Assembly (NCBI GenBank): GCA_032622095.1
Contig: CP136067.1
Span: forward strand, 193,714,052-193,778,051
DNA from: Siphonodentalium dalli
Taxonomy: Eukaryota; Mollusca; Scaphopoda; Gadilida; Siphonodentaliidae
Length of the DNA stretch: 64,000 nucleotides
Direction of reading: 5' to 3'
Below are more notes on the stretch, generated by a model. It saw only the letters and a list, made by a program, of their open reading frames with translations. It was not told where the DNA came from and ran no database searches. The DNA is not shown here. Numbering within the stretch: the first letter of the stretch is position 1.

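Overview
This is a eukaryotic window: an AT-rich, intron-rich stretch of an invertebrate genome. It carries most of one gene on the + strand, set in a dense layer of non-autonomous transposons and minisatellites. I suggest a lophotrochozoan, most likely a marine mollusc. The reason is the many repeats with internal units reading 'upstream TCCGTCCGTCC, then GATGATAACT, then AAATTTGGTAT, then GAGTTATGGCC', which resemble the pearl/helentron-associated elements described from bivalves. I cannot name the species. I found no rRNA, tRNA or CRISPR array.

The gene runs from about 12354 past the right edge. I reconstruct 22 confident or probable coding exons plus one possible 9-nt micro-exon. All have AG/GT borders and compatible phases, giving one open frame of about 675 codons. 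The second and third exons encode the CM1 (Cnn_1N) motif of the centrosomin / CDK5RAP2 / myomegalin family: SPVRARTMKEYDQ joined to QIAELKKENFSLKLRIYFLE. This family recruits and activates the gamma-tubulin ring complex at centrosomes. The rest of the frame is charged heptad coiled coil, cut into exons that almost all begin and end in phase 0. The N-terminal start exon and the C-terminal half lie outside the window or were not found.

Layout. 1-12353: no exon recognised. It holds hAT-type MITEs with clear 8-bp target duplications, a foldback Tc1/mariner-type MITE, a 319-bp dimeric tandem array, and a three-level nested transposon stack at 9371-11203. 12354-20410: the CM1 exons and the first coiled-coil exons, with TTAA-flanked (piggyBac-type) MITEs in nearly every intron, several within 10-20 nt of splice donors. 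20411-33954: exons spaced by TE-filled introns, including a duplicated exon (23175/23689) and a triplicated exon (27637/27871/28112) whose extra copies have decayed. This part also holds a PIF1/Helitron-type helicase remnant, a large hairpin, a 31/43-bp minisatellite, a 1.05-kb hAT element and two oppositely oriented copies of a TA-flanked element. 33955-48160: more coiled-coil exons with long minisatellite-bearing introns. 48161-58159: one 10-kb intron with a 25-bp minisatellite, two 8-bp-TSD MITEs and a candidate 7.5-kb TTAA-flanked DNA transposon with coding-like stretches facing inward from each end. 58160-64000: six more exons, one of which has its 3' end and splice donor tandemly copied four times.

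The repeats and the gene interact. MITE insertion and local duplication have repeatedly copied splice sites and put inverted repeats beside exons, so this locus is a good place to look for cryptic splicing, exon birth and decay, and double-stranded RNA in the primary transcript.
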